Assembly: GCA_947303185.1 (NCBI GenBank)
Contig: CAMYXF010000006.1
Coordinates: 1-64,000 of the forward strand
Source of the DNA: an uncultured Clostridia bacterium
GTDB taxonomy: Bacteria > Bacillota > Clostridia > Saccharofermentanales > Saccharofermentanaceae
Length of the DNA stretch: 64,000 nucleotides
Direction of reading: 5' to 3'
Below, piece by piece: positions 58,230 to 64,000 of this stretch. The first letter of the stretch is position 1. Every line of letters begins with the position of its first letter. The notes below the pieces were generated by a model. It was not told the origin of the DNA and did no database searches. It saw only the letters and a program-made list of their open reading frames with translations. Both the position numbers and the translations under genes were made by a program.

Positions 58230-59540
58230 TCAGGATACTCTTTCTGATACGAGACTGATTTCATTCATGAGTCTTGCAATAATGACCCTGTCTCCTATAA
58301 TCGGTTCATTTTCCGGTTTCATCTTTTCGATGTATCCGAGATGATAATGCAATCCTCTTATTACATACCCATCATCGTACTTATTAACGATTTCACCCGA
58401 ATAAAATCCAATATCCCCTTTTTTGATTGAGACTATGTTTTTAATAAAACTATGTATCGCAAATACAGGATAAACCAGAGCTATCAACAGAGGAAAAGTT
58501 CCTCTTCCATGATGCATTCGGCCAAAAACAAAATAAAGAAGAAATGCTGCAATTACAGCTACTGCAAAAGATACAAGAATAAGCATAAAAGCCGTTCCCA
58601 GTTTATATCTGATAAATCTCTTTTTAGTTTTTTCGTCTACAGATATACATGTCAAATACTGTTCGCTCACAGCCTTATCTATGTTCTTTTTTACACCTTC
58701 GCCCTCTACTACCTGCTTCGGCTTATTCTCAGTTGCTAATGCACTCTTTTTAAATTCCGGTTGCTGAACTTGCGGATTATGTTTCAGAATGCATGGATAT
58801 ATCACGTCCAGATCCCCTTCGGGATTTGTATTTGTATTAGATATGATGACATGCTTTCCTTTATTGGTTCTTACTATGACTTTATAAGTATAATAGTCTT
58901 TATAACGGTGGCTGTATCTCGATCCGACACGTTCTGTATGCCATATCTGTTTTATCCTAACAGAAGATATATCTTCATATGCAACCGCCACTACTCCGGC
59001 AGATGAACCGATTACCATATCGGGAGCAAGAAAAATACCTGTGTTGCGTAAGTATTTTGTTTGCTCTGAATTAGCCTGTTCATCTACCTGCACTCTTGTA
59101 AAACGTTTATCTCCGCATTGTGGAAAATAACTTTTAATGACATCGAAAGTACGGTCTGACACAATACCGGCTATTGCTAATATCATGCCGATAACACCAA
59201 ACACAAGATGCGGAACATAATAGAGGCTGTCAGTGTCTCTTACTTTGTTTATTATTCCGATGACACACAGCACTACCGATACGAGCAAAATAACAAGCGG
59301 AATGAACATCAGTATCCCGTTTTCATTAACGAAACTGCATAACACCATATTGGTATACCAATTACGGCGCGGAGGTATTACGACTCCATTAAAATAAGAC
59401 TCAATGACTCTGTTGAGTTCTTTTTCAGTTCCGACGAATTTAAGGCCGTGTTCCTTGCAGATACTGATCAGTTCAGCCCTGGTCCACCGGTATTTTTTGA
59501 ATTCATTGTAATTCTTTATTTTTTCGAATTTTGGTCTCAT
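58230..59540 (-). CDS. Membrane protein with N-terminal SAP-like domain
   Basis: 436 residues. The first 55 residues (YRWTRAELISICKEHGLKFVGTEKELNRVIESYF) fit the SAP fold, normally a nucleic-acid-binding motif. Two helix pairs follow (about 75-95 with 107-127, and 317-342 with 348-366), flanking a PH-like beta-rich section (about 160-260: APDMVIGSSAGVVAVAYEDISSV). The C-terminal 60 residues look like a small beta domain. A DNA-binding-type motif on a membrane protein is odd. It is the only minus-strand gene in the accessory region. No function known. Confidence 0.7.
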   Translation of the reverse strand: MRPKFEKIKNYNEFKKYRWTRAELISICKEHGLKFVGTEKELNRVIESYFNGVVIPPRRNWYTNMVLCSFVNENGILMFIPLVILLVSVVLCVIGIINKVRDTDSLYYVPHLVFGVIGMILAIAGIVSDRTFDVIKSYFPQCGDKRFTRVQVDEQANSEQTKYLRNTGIFLAPDMVIGSSAGVVAVAYEDISSVRIKQIWHTERVGSRYSHRYKDYYTYKVIVRTNKGKHVIISNTNTNPEGDLDVIYPCILKHNPQVQQPEFKKSALATENKPKQVVEGEGVKKNIDKAVSEQYLTCISVDEKTKKRFIRYKLGTAFMLILVSFAVAVIAAFLLYFVFGRMHHGRGTFPLLIALVYPVFAIHSFIKNIVSIKKGDIGFYSGEIVNKYDDGYVIRGLHYHLGYIEKMKPENEPIIGDRVIIARLMNEISLVSERVS

Positions 59541-59634
59541 CACAATTTATTTAGTTTTCAAATCAGTATATTGTTTTAGGAACAACCTCAATATATTCGC
59601 ATACAGTTGCTCAATTGAGAATACTGGAATCCGC

Positions 59635-59677
59635 GCTTCTTTTTTGCTTGGATGATATAATCACTTTATCTGAGGGA
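59635..59677 (+). repeat. Right copy of the direct repeat, with extended -10 promoter
   Basis: GCTTCTTTTTTGCTT (59635-59649) is joined directly to GGATGATATAATCACTTTAT then CTGAGGGA (59649-59677). TGATATAAT is an extended -10 element for the ankyrin gene. The terminator arm that precedes these bases in the left copy is missing, so this copy looks truncated. Confidence 0.75.
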
Positions 59678-59724
59678 AACTTTAGAGTGGAAAATATAGA
59701 CCAAATTTGATCCAGACTTAAAAG

Positions 59725-59775
59725 ATTCTTGGCAAAGCCAAGAATGATGTTTCGAGAAGGTTTGATTCGCAAACC
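59725..59775 (+). promoter_or_regulatory. Two hairpins in the leader of the ankyrin gene
   Basis: ATTCTTGGC-AAA-GCCAAGAAT (59725-59745) and GGTTTG-ATTCG-CAAACC (59759-59775) lie between the promoter and the start codon. No terminator T-run follows, so translational control or mRNA stability is more likely than attenuation. Confidence 0.55.
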
Positions 59776-59795
59776 TGAGGTAATGAGGAATCGAT

Positions 59796-60878
59796 ATGGC
59801 AAAACAGAAAATACTGGTCGAAGATTTTCAAGCAATAATCGACAGCGGCGATATGGATGCGTTCAAGGCTGTATTTGATGCCTGTGAGATTTCGGCAACC
59901 CGTGCACCAATACCAATGGGGAAAAGAACGTGGAATCCCAATTGCAATGCTTTTTCGTACAAAAACCTTACTCCTGCACACATTCAGTTTTTAATTGACA
60001 GCGGTTTGAATGTTAATTCGGATTGCGGTTATAGCTATCCCGCGATCACTTTCCAGGCTTCGAATAAAGAGAACTTAAAATGCCTTTTGGATAATGGCGC
60101 AGATCTTGAGTGTGTTGTGTCACCTCAATTCGGAACGGCACTGGCTATAGCCTGTACATGTCTGGATACTGAAGGCGTAAGGAATCTTATAGATGCCGGC
60201 GCATCGGTAAATACAGCAGGTGAAGAAGATGCCTTAGTTGACCTGGCGCTTTGTCATAGCGATGAAAATCATGTGGCAGAGCCTCTGCGTATTGCAAAAA
60301 TGCTTTTAGATCACGGAGCGGAAACGACTGAGGATACCAAAGATTGTGTGAGCCGCGTCGGGGAATTTTTCGAGGAGAAAAAAGATGAGCTGGATAAAGA
60401 ACAACTTGATGAATTAACAACCATCATGAATGAATTATACCGCCGCTTTGAGATCGCGCCTGCAGTTGTTCCTGATAACGATAAGCACGATGGAGTTTCA
60501 CCAATAACGGTAAGCGGGAATACCTGGAAGGAACAATACAATGAATTATGGGCAAAACTGGTGCCTGCATCCGGCAGGGCTCAAACGGTTCAGGGTGAGA
60601 TGATCCGCATTATCGGAAAGGTTACCTATGAGGTCCTCGATAACGGAGGCCTCAATTGGGATGACAATTATAGGAAGATGTTGAAATCCCTGTCCGGTTT
60701 TATGAGTTCATTTGAATCTTCCGGAAATGCACTTGTTGATGAAGCAAACCGGATAATAAAAAAGATTTCAGCTTCTTCAGAAGAAAAATCACTTTATAGA
60801 TTAACAGAGATAATAGTAAATTTAGTTGTGGCTAATCCCCAACCCATTCAGCTTGGGGAGGTCACATATGAACGATAA
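59796..60878 (+). CDS. Ankyrin-repeat protein
   Basis: 360 residues. Degenerate ankyrin repeats cover about residues 60-190: AHIQFLIDSGLNVNSDCGY, NLKCLLDNGADLECV, GVRNLIDAGASVNTAGE and RIAKMLLDHGAETTEDT each end with the ankyrin turn. The C-terminal 120 residues are an acidic linker plus a helical domain (NTWKEQYNELWAKLVPASGRAQTVQGEMIR) found beyond the repeats in several bacterial ankyrin proteins. Probably a protein-protein interaction module; partner unknown. TGAGGAA lies before the ATG. Confidence 0.85.
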   Translation: MAKQKILVEDFQAIIDSGDMDAFKAVFDACEISATRAPIPMGKRTWNPNCNAFSYKNLTPAHIQFLIDSGLNVNSDCGYSYPAITFQASNKENLKCLLDNGADLECVVSPQFGTALAIACTCLDTEGVRNLIDAGASVNTAGEEDALVDLALCHSDENHVAEPLRIAKMLLDHGAETTEDTKDCVSRVGEFFEEKKDELDKEQLDELTTIMNELYRRFEIAPAVVPDNDKHDGVSPITVSGNTWKEQYNELWAKLVPASGRAQTVQGEMIRIIGKVTYEVLDNGGLNWDDNYRKMLKSLSGFMSSFESSGNALVDEANRIIKKISASSEEKSLYRLTEIIVNLVVANPQPIQLGEVTYER

Positions 60879-61016
60879 TGAATACCTTATCTGAGGTATT
60901 ACCCATTTTAAAAAATCATTGGCAAATGGAAGGTATGGCGGATGCGTAGTTTTTACGGGTTTTATACTAACGGTAAATTCAAAGTAAGACAAATTGGGAT
61001 TTGCGGGTGATAAAAA

Positions 61017-61484
61017 ATGGATAATTGTGATTGGTGCTGCCTATCAGAAGAAGATAAACAGTTTCAGGTGTACGAGAGTAGATCATGGTATGTTTTCCTT
61101 TCCGATGAACAGGATTATATCGGACGATGCATTTTGGTATTAAAGCGTCATTGCACTTCACTGTCACAGTTAACAGATGACGAATGGAACGAGCTTCTCA
61201 ATTTGGTCCGTAAAGTGGAAGCATGTTTAAAGGCTGTTTTAGGAGCTGCACTTTGTAATTGGAGTTGCCTGATGAATGATTTCTATAAAGATTCAGTGCC
61301 TGATCCTCATCTGCATATTCACGTAAGGCCGAGATATGATAAGCCGGTAGTGCTTAACGGGAACACTTATACTGACAGCGAGTTTGGTCATCATTATGCC
61401 TTGCACAAGAGCGGGGTTATACCTGCTGAAGATAAGGAAGAAGTGTTTATTCGATTAAAAGAATGGCTGAAGGCTAACCTTTAG
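61017..61484 (+). CDS. HIT-family protein
   Basis: 155 residues. The histidine triad is PHLHIHVRPRY with His98, His100 and His102. The N-terminal CDWCCLSEEDK and YVFLSDEQDYIGRCILVLKRHC agree with the HIT fold, which hydrolyses or transfers nucleotidyl groups. Several members of this subtype are annotated only as HIT-like. GGTGA lies 6 nt upstream of the ATG. It is in the plus-strand accessory series, flanked by gaps without terminators. Confidence 0.88.
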   Translation: MDNCDWCCLSEEDKQFQVYESRSWYVFLSDEQDYIGRCILVLKRHCTSLSQLTDDEWNELLNLVRKVEACLKAVLGAALCNWSCLMNDFYKDSVPDPHLHIHVRPRYDKPVVLNGNTYTDSEFGHHYALHKSGVIPAEDKEEVFIRLKEWLKANL

Positions 61485-61562
61485 AAGAAGACAGTTGAAG
61501 AGTGGTTATAACAGGAGATCCTGAATATAAATAACTAAGCAGTATAGTTTAGCAACAGAGAA

Positions 61563-62144
61563 ATGAATAAAGATTATCTTTCGGAAACAAAAACAATAAA
61601 CTATGGCGATCCCGTAATACAGGAAAAGGTATCCGAACTTAAGGCGGATACGGTAACAGCGATAGATTATATAGTTAAAGCCTATGAATTTGTCAGGGAT
61701 GAGATCCCGCATTCATGGGATATCAGATCAACCGTTGTCTCCCGTAAAGCAAGTGATGTGCTGGAGAACAGGACAGGTATCTGTTGGACCAAATCATGTC
61801 TTTTGGCCGCCTTGCTAAGAGCGAACGGAATACCCTCCGGGATCAGTTATCAACTGTTAACGAGAGCAGACGAAGATGACAGCGAAGGATATATTATTCA
61901 TGCATTAAACACCGTGTATCTGGAAGAGCAGAAAAAATGGATAAGACTTGATGCCCGTGGGAACAAGGAAAACGTTCATGCGGAGTTTAGCATTGAAGAA
62001 GAGCATCTTGCCTTTCCTGTCAGAGCCCGGCTTGGAGAGGTTGATTATCATGATAATGATCCCGATCTTGATGAAAGACTTGTAAGTATATTGAACAATA
62101 GTAGCAATATATTAGAGATCACGACAGATTTTGCTATGAGGTGA
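61563..62144 (+). CDS. Transglutaminase-like cysteine peptidase-fold protein
   Basis: 193 residues, soluble. The triad is Cys74 in NRTGICWTKSCLLAALLRANGI, His113 in GYIIHALNTVYL and Asp130 in KWIRLDARG, all in transglutaminase-core order. The N-terminal helix (ADTVTAIDYIVKAYEFVRDEIPHSWD) is also typical. Cytosolic members act as peptidases or amidases on unknown substrates. Ribosome-binding site weak (AGAGAA). Confidence 0.85.
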   Translation: MNKDYLSETKTINYGDPVIQEKVSELKADTVTAIDYIVKAYEFVRDEIPHSWDIRSTVVSRKASDVLENRTGICWTKSCLLAALLRANGIPSGISYQLLTRADEDDSEGYIIHALNTVYLEEQKKWIRLDARGNKENVHAEFSIEEEHLAFPVRARLGEVDYHDNDPDLDERLVSILNNSSNILEITTDFAMR

Positions 62145-62281
62145 CGATCGCTGAATTGCCGGCAACATATATATGACGGTTTTTAAATCCCGGGAGTATA
62201 ATATGACAAGACAGAGGTGATCCTTTGTCGATAAACTTCTGAATTATACGAGCCAGGCGTATAAAGGGATGGGTTTAAGCA
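62145..62281. other. Gap before the zinc-ribbon gene, with a promoter-like block
   Basis: 137 bp. GGGAGTATAAT (62193-62203) followed by an AGAGGTGATCCTTTGTC stretch weakly resembles the promoter block at 53408-53450 (TATAAT ... GAGTGATCCCTTAGTC), possibly a third, diverged copy. No ORF. Confidence 0.35.
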
Positions 62282-63364
62282 ATGCCTGAGAATAAGTGGG
62301 TAATAGGAGCAGTTAATGTTTCGAGTTCGGACGTTAAGTGTCCGGGCTGTGGAGCTTCTATTGGTGTCAAGTTCGATGCTGAATCACTGAATCTCAAATG
62401 CCCTTTTTGCGGTCTGTCATCGCAGCTCCCTCAGCCTGGTTCAGGCAAAGCCATCGAAGAACTCGATTTCAATTCTGCTTTGCAGCGTGCCAGTGTAAAC
62501 TGGGGTCACATCAAAAAACTGATCATCTGTGCAAACTGTGGCGGCCAGACTCTTTACAACGCCGAGCAGGTTACCGGTGCATGTCCTTTCTGCGGATCGA
62601 CCAGCGTAACACCTGCAGCTGAGAATGTGCAAATCATGGCGCCTCAGGCAATAATCCCGTTCTCGATCACTAAAGAAAAAGCTCAGGAATACTTCACTGA
62701 TTTTTTGAAAAGAAAATCATTTGTCTCCCAAAAAGTCGCCAGAAGCAAGCTCGAAAACATAGTCGGCATATATCTTCCGTTTTGGACTTTCGATGCTCAA
62801 ACTGTCACGTCCTACTTGGGTGCAGTCTTTGATGTGGAAAATGAACCGGCACCTTATGTTACAGGTTTTTCGAACCGCTACTTTGACGACCTTGTCATCT
62901 ATGCTTCTGACAGGATCCGCATGCCTGAAATAGGAAGAGTACAGGATTTCGATTTCACAAAAATGGTTCCTTATTCATCCGAATACCTGGCAGGCATTCC
63001 GGCAGAACGTTATACGGTAGGACTTAACGACAGCTGGGAGCGCTCAAAGATAAAGATGCGGAAAATAATAAGAAACGACATGTACGAAGTCGGAAAGCGC
63101 AGATTCTCCGTCAGGAAATTTACTACCGACTACTATAACGTAAAGTTCAGATATCTTTTGGCACCCGTATATATTGCCCGCTATACATTTGGCAAAGAGT
63201 CATATCAGGTAGCTATCAACGGACAGACCGGCAAGACTTACTGTGAAGCGCCTACATACTTATTGAAATTCATACTGCTGATCATACTGATAGTCTTAGT
63301 GGGATTAGGCATATCAGTATTTATTATGTGGCTGATGCATTATTTAGGATTACCGATGTCCTGA
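62282..63364 (+). CDS. TFIIB-type zinc-ribbon membrane protein
   Basis: 360 residues. Two zinc ribbons open the protein: CPGC...CPFC (20-41) and CANC...CPFC (about 83-104). A beta-rich domain (about 120-315) containing SKLENIVGIYLPFWTFDAQTV follows, and a single membrane helix (about 327-352) anchors the C-terminus. Homologues are widespread in Clostridia as TFIIB-type zinc-ribbon proteins without known function; despite the name they are not transcription factors. The codon pattern returns towards that of the core genes. Confidence 0.85.
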   Translation: MPENKWVIGAVNVSSSDVKCPGCGASIGVKFDAESLNLKCPFCGLSSQLPQPGSGKAIEELDFNSALQRASVNWGHIKKLIICANCGGQTLYNAEQVTGACPFCGSTSVTPAAENVQIMAPQAIIPFSITKEKAQEYFTDFLKRKSFVSQKVARSKLENIVGIYLPFWTFDAQTVTSYLGAVFDVENEPAPYVTGFSNRYFDDLVIYASDRIRMPEIGRVQDFDFTKMVPYSSEYLAGIPAERYTVGLNDSWERSKIKMRKIIRNDMYEVGKRRFSVRKFTTDYYNVKFRYLLAPVYIARYTFGKESYQVAINGQTGKTYCEAPTYLLKFILLIILIVLVGLGISVFIMWLMHYLGLPMS

Positions 63365-63436
63365 ATGCCGCCAAAGAATCTGCTATGATCGAAAATTCAA
63401 TCGCGAGTTGTTTATATCAGGAATATAACTAACTAA

Positions 63437-63466
63437 GAAGCCTGCGAAAAATGACTCGCAGGCTTC
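63437..63466 (-). terminator. Strong hairpin between the zinc-ribbon gene and the small minus-strand ORF
   Basis: GAAGCCTGCGA (63437-63447) pairs with TCGCAGGCTTC (63456-63466). The flank is TTAGTTAGTT on the minus side and ACTAATT on the plus side, so it is a weak terminator either way but well placed for both convergent genes. Confidence 0.55.
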
Positions 63467-63483
63467 ACTAATTCCGGGTTGTT

Positions 63484-63657
63484 TTATAGCGGAAGATCAT
63501 CAATACACATGTAATAGACACCTAGTCTCTTGATCCGCTCCGTCTCATCATGCTTGACGCGGGTCACCTCATAAGGTCTCCTTTTTAGCTTAGCTAGGAG
63601 AACAGCCAGCGTTCCACACCAAACTATAGTCATATCGCTCGGTTTACCCATGCGCAT
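63484..63657 (-). CDS. Possible 57-residue protein
   Basis: An ATG at 63657 opens 57 codons ending in TAA at 63484-63486. The product starts MRMGKPSDMTIVWCGTLAVL and continues with a basic centre (LAKLKRRPYEVTRVKHDE) and an end YYMCIDDLPL. GGGGG from the 3' arm of the preceding terminator lies 7 nt upstream and would serve as ribosome-binding site; an internal ATG at 63651 is an alternative. I do not recognise it. It could be a real small protein or a gene remnant. Confidence 0.4.
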   Translation of the reverse strand: MRMGKPSDMTIVWCGTLAVLLAKLKRRPYEVTRVKHDETERIKRLGVYYMCIDDLPL

Positions 63658-63658
63658 A

Positions 63659-63691
63659 TTAAAACCCCCAAAGTTTGTTCAACTTTGGGGG
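63659..63691 (-). terminator. Intrinsic terminator after the FxLYD-like gene
   Basis: On the minus strand CCCCCAAAGTT pairs with AACTTTGGGGG, followed by TTTTAATA. The 3' arm doubles as a Shine-Dalgarno-like run for the 57-codon ORF. Confidence 0.85.
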
Positions 63692-63739
63692 TTCGCTGCA
63701 TTTCGAGACAGCCTTAAATTTATTTACATCGACGGACTG

Positions 63740-64000
63740 TTACCAGTTTGCGTATGAGCCTGCAATGACAATATCGTAGTGATCTACCTGGTCTTCTTCT
63801 GTGAGCGAGACCATGTAGTAGTCGAAAGCTACATTAAAGACGAATTGACCGTCATCCATGTATGCCCAGTAGTTCTCGAAGTCGCGTGATACTGCGCTCA
63901 GGACGTTGCCTTCCTTGTCGTAGAAGATTGCCACAATGTGAGCATAATCGGGATCGAATTCTTCTGCCGTGCCTTCAAGTACCAGCTTTTTATTTTGGGA
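63740..64000 (-). CDS. C-terminal part of an FxLYD-like hypothetical protein (5' end beyond window)
   Basis: 86 C-terminal residues are visible; the open frame continues past the window edge, so the internal GTG at 63934 is not a start. The order HIVAIFYDKEGNVLSAVSRDF then FVFNVAFDYYMVSLTEEDQVDHYDIVIAGSY resembles the FxLYD domain common at the C-terminus of Firmicute lipoproteins. A surface lipoprotein is likely, but the N-terminus that would show the signal is outside. Confidence 0.7.
   Translation of the reverse strand, partial: SQNKKLVLEGTAEEFDPDYAHIVAIFYDKEGNVLSAVSRDFENYWAYMDDGQFVFNVAFDYYMVSLTEEDQVDHYDIVIAGSYANW

Noticed and set aside
53487..62144. Integron-like cassette array (plus-strand series of GNAT, HIT, methyltransferase and orphan genes)
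   Set aside because: No integrase gene and no attC-like imperfect inverted repeats with GTTRRRY/RYYYAAC ends between the genes; several genes have long coding frames and one lies on the other strand.
1..64000. CRISPR arrays, tRNA or rRNA genes, transposases, prophage genes
   Set aside because: Looked for on both strands; no regularly spaced repeats of CRISPR type, no cloverleaf with CCA-type end, and no matching protein families were seen.

Overview
The window comes from a low-to-mid GC Firmicute, most likely a Clostridia-class anaerobe. Four things point there: the SCIFF peptide and its radical-SAM maturase (28.2-29.8 kb), the ffs-dnaX-ybaB-recR block, the veg-ispE pair, and ferredoxin-dependent keto-acid chemistry (IorAB) together with formate-tetrahydrofolate ligase. 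Vegetative promoters of the TTGACA-17-TATAAT type and Shine-Dalgarno sites are easy to read. In spore formers yabP and yabQ usually lie between rqcP and divIC. Here they are absent, which hints at a lineage that does not sporulate. I cannot fix a genus. There are no tRNAs, rRNAs, insertion sequences, prophage genes or CRISPR arrays that I can see.

Layout. 0-5.3 kb (minus strand): a divisome operon of a PucR-type regulator, ftsE with a long acidic tail, ftsX, an M23 murein-hydrolase activator and a methyltransferase cut by the window edge. 5.4-6.5 kb: a multi-sugar ABC ATPase (MsmX/UgpC type). 6.9-11.8 kb: the arginine operon argC-argB-argD-argF plus a translationally coupled GNAT, behind a promoter that contains an ArgR-like operator. 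11.8-13.4 kb: ispE and veg. 13.4-16.4 kb: fhs and a catalytically degenerate class A beta-lactamase-like membrane protein. 16.5-20.8 kb: SRP RNA, dnaX, ybaB, recR, rqcP, divIC. 21-25.5 kb: a flavoprotein, a 982-residue acyltransferase-CapA-SGNH fusion and a small partner. 25.8-29.8 kb: a zinc-ribbon protein, an Orn/Lys/Arg decarboxylase homologue and the SCIFF RiPP pair. 29.9-34.7 kb: a lipoprotein and a heterodimeric ABC exporter. 34.8-38.8 kb: an acyl-CoA synthetase, a sodium:solute symporter and a membrane zinc-ribbon protein. 39.1-43.6 kb: iorA-iorB-paaI-paaK-ACT, a pathway from aromatic 2-oxoacids to aryl-CoA. 43.7-50.1 kb: a transglutaminase-like lipoprotein and a four-gene operon joining two CUT1 sugar permeases to an HlyD-type adaptor and a MacB-core protein. 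50.7-53.3 kb: pyruvate kinase and a GMP synthase that lacks its glutaminase domain.

53.4-62.2 kb reads as an accessory region. It is visibly more AT-rich, most genes lie on the plus strand, and it carries small orphan families (DUF2384, GNAT, degenerate GGDEF, YwqG-like, methyltransferase, HAD, SAP-membrane, ankyrin, HIT, transglutaminase). A direct repeat made of a terminator tail plus an extended -10 promoter occurs at 53.38-53.44 kb and again at 59.64-59.68 kb, about 6.2 kb apart, as if the stretch between was inserted or arose by duplication. The window ends with a zinc-ribbon membrane protein, a 57-residue ORF and the 3' end of an FxLYD-like gene.

Intergenic DNA is unusually structured. 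A roughly 55-bp element with a covarying outer stem sits directly after the stop codons of guaA and of an ABC exporter gene, in the same orientation relative to each gene. Three other intergenic gaps hold unrelated multi-copy palindromic repeats. Two terminator-like hairpins carry the likely Shine-Dalgarno sequence of the next gene in their 3' arm. The most unusual protein-level candidates are the CUT1-HlyD-MacB operon and the three-domain acyltransferase-CapA-SGNH protein.
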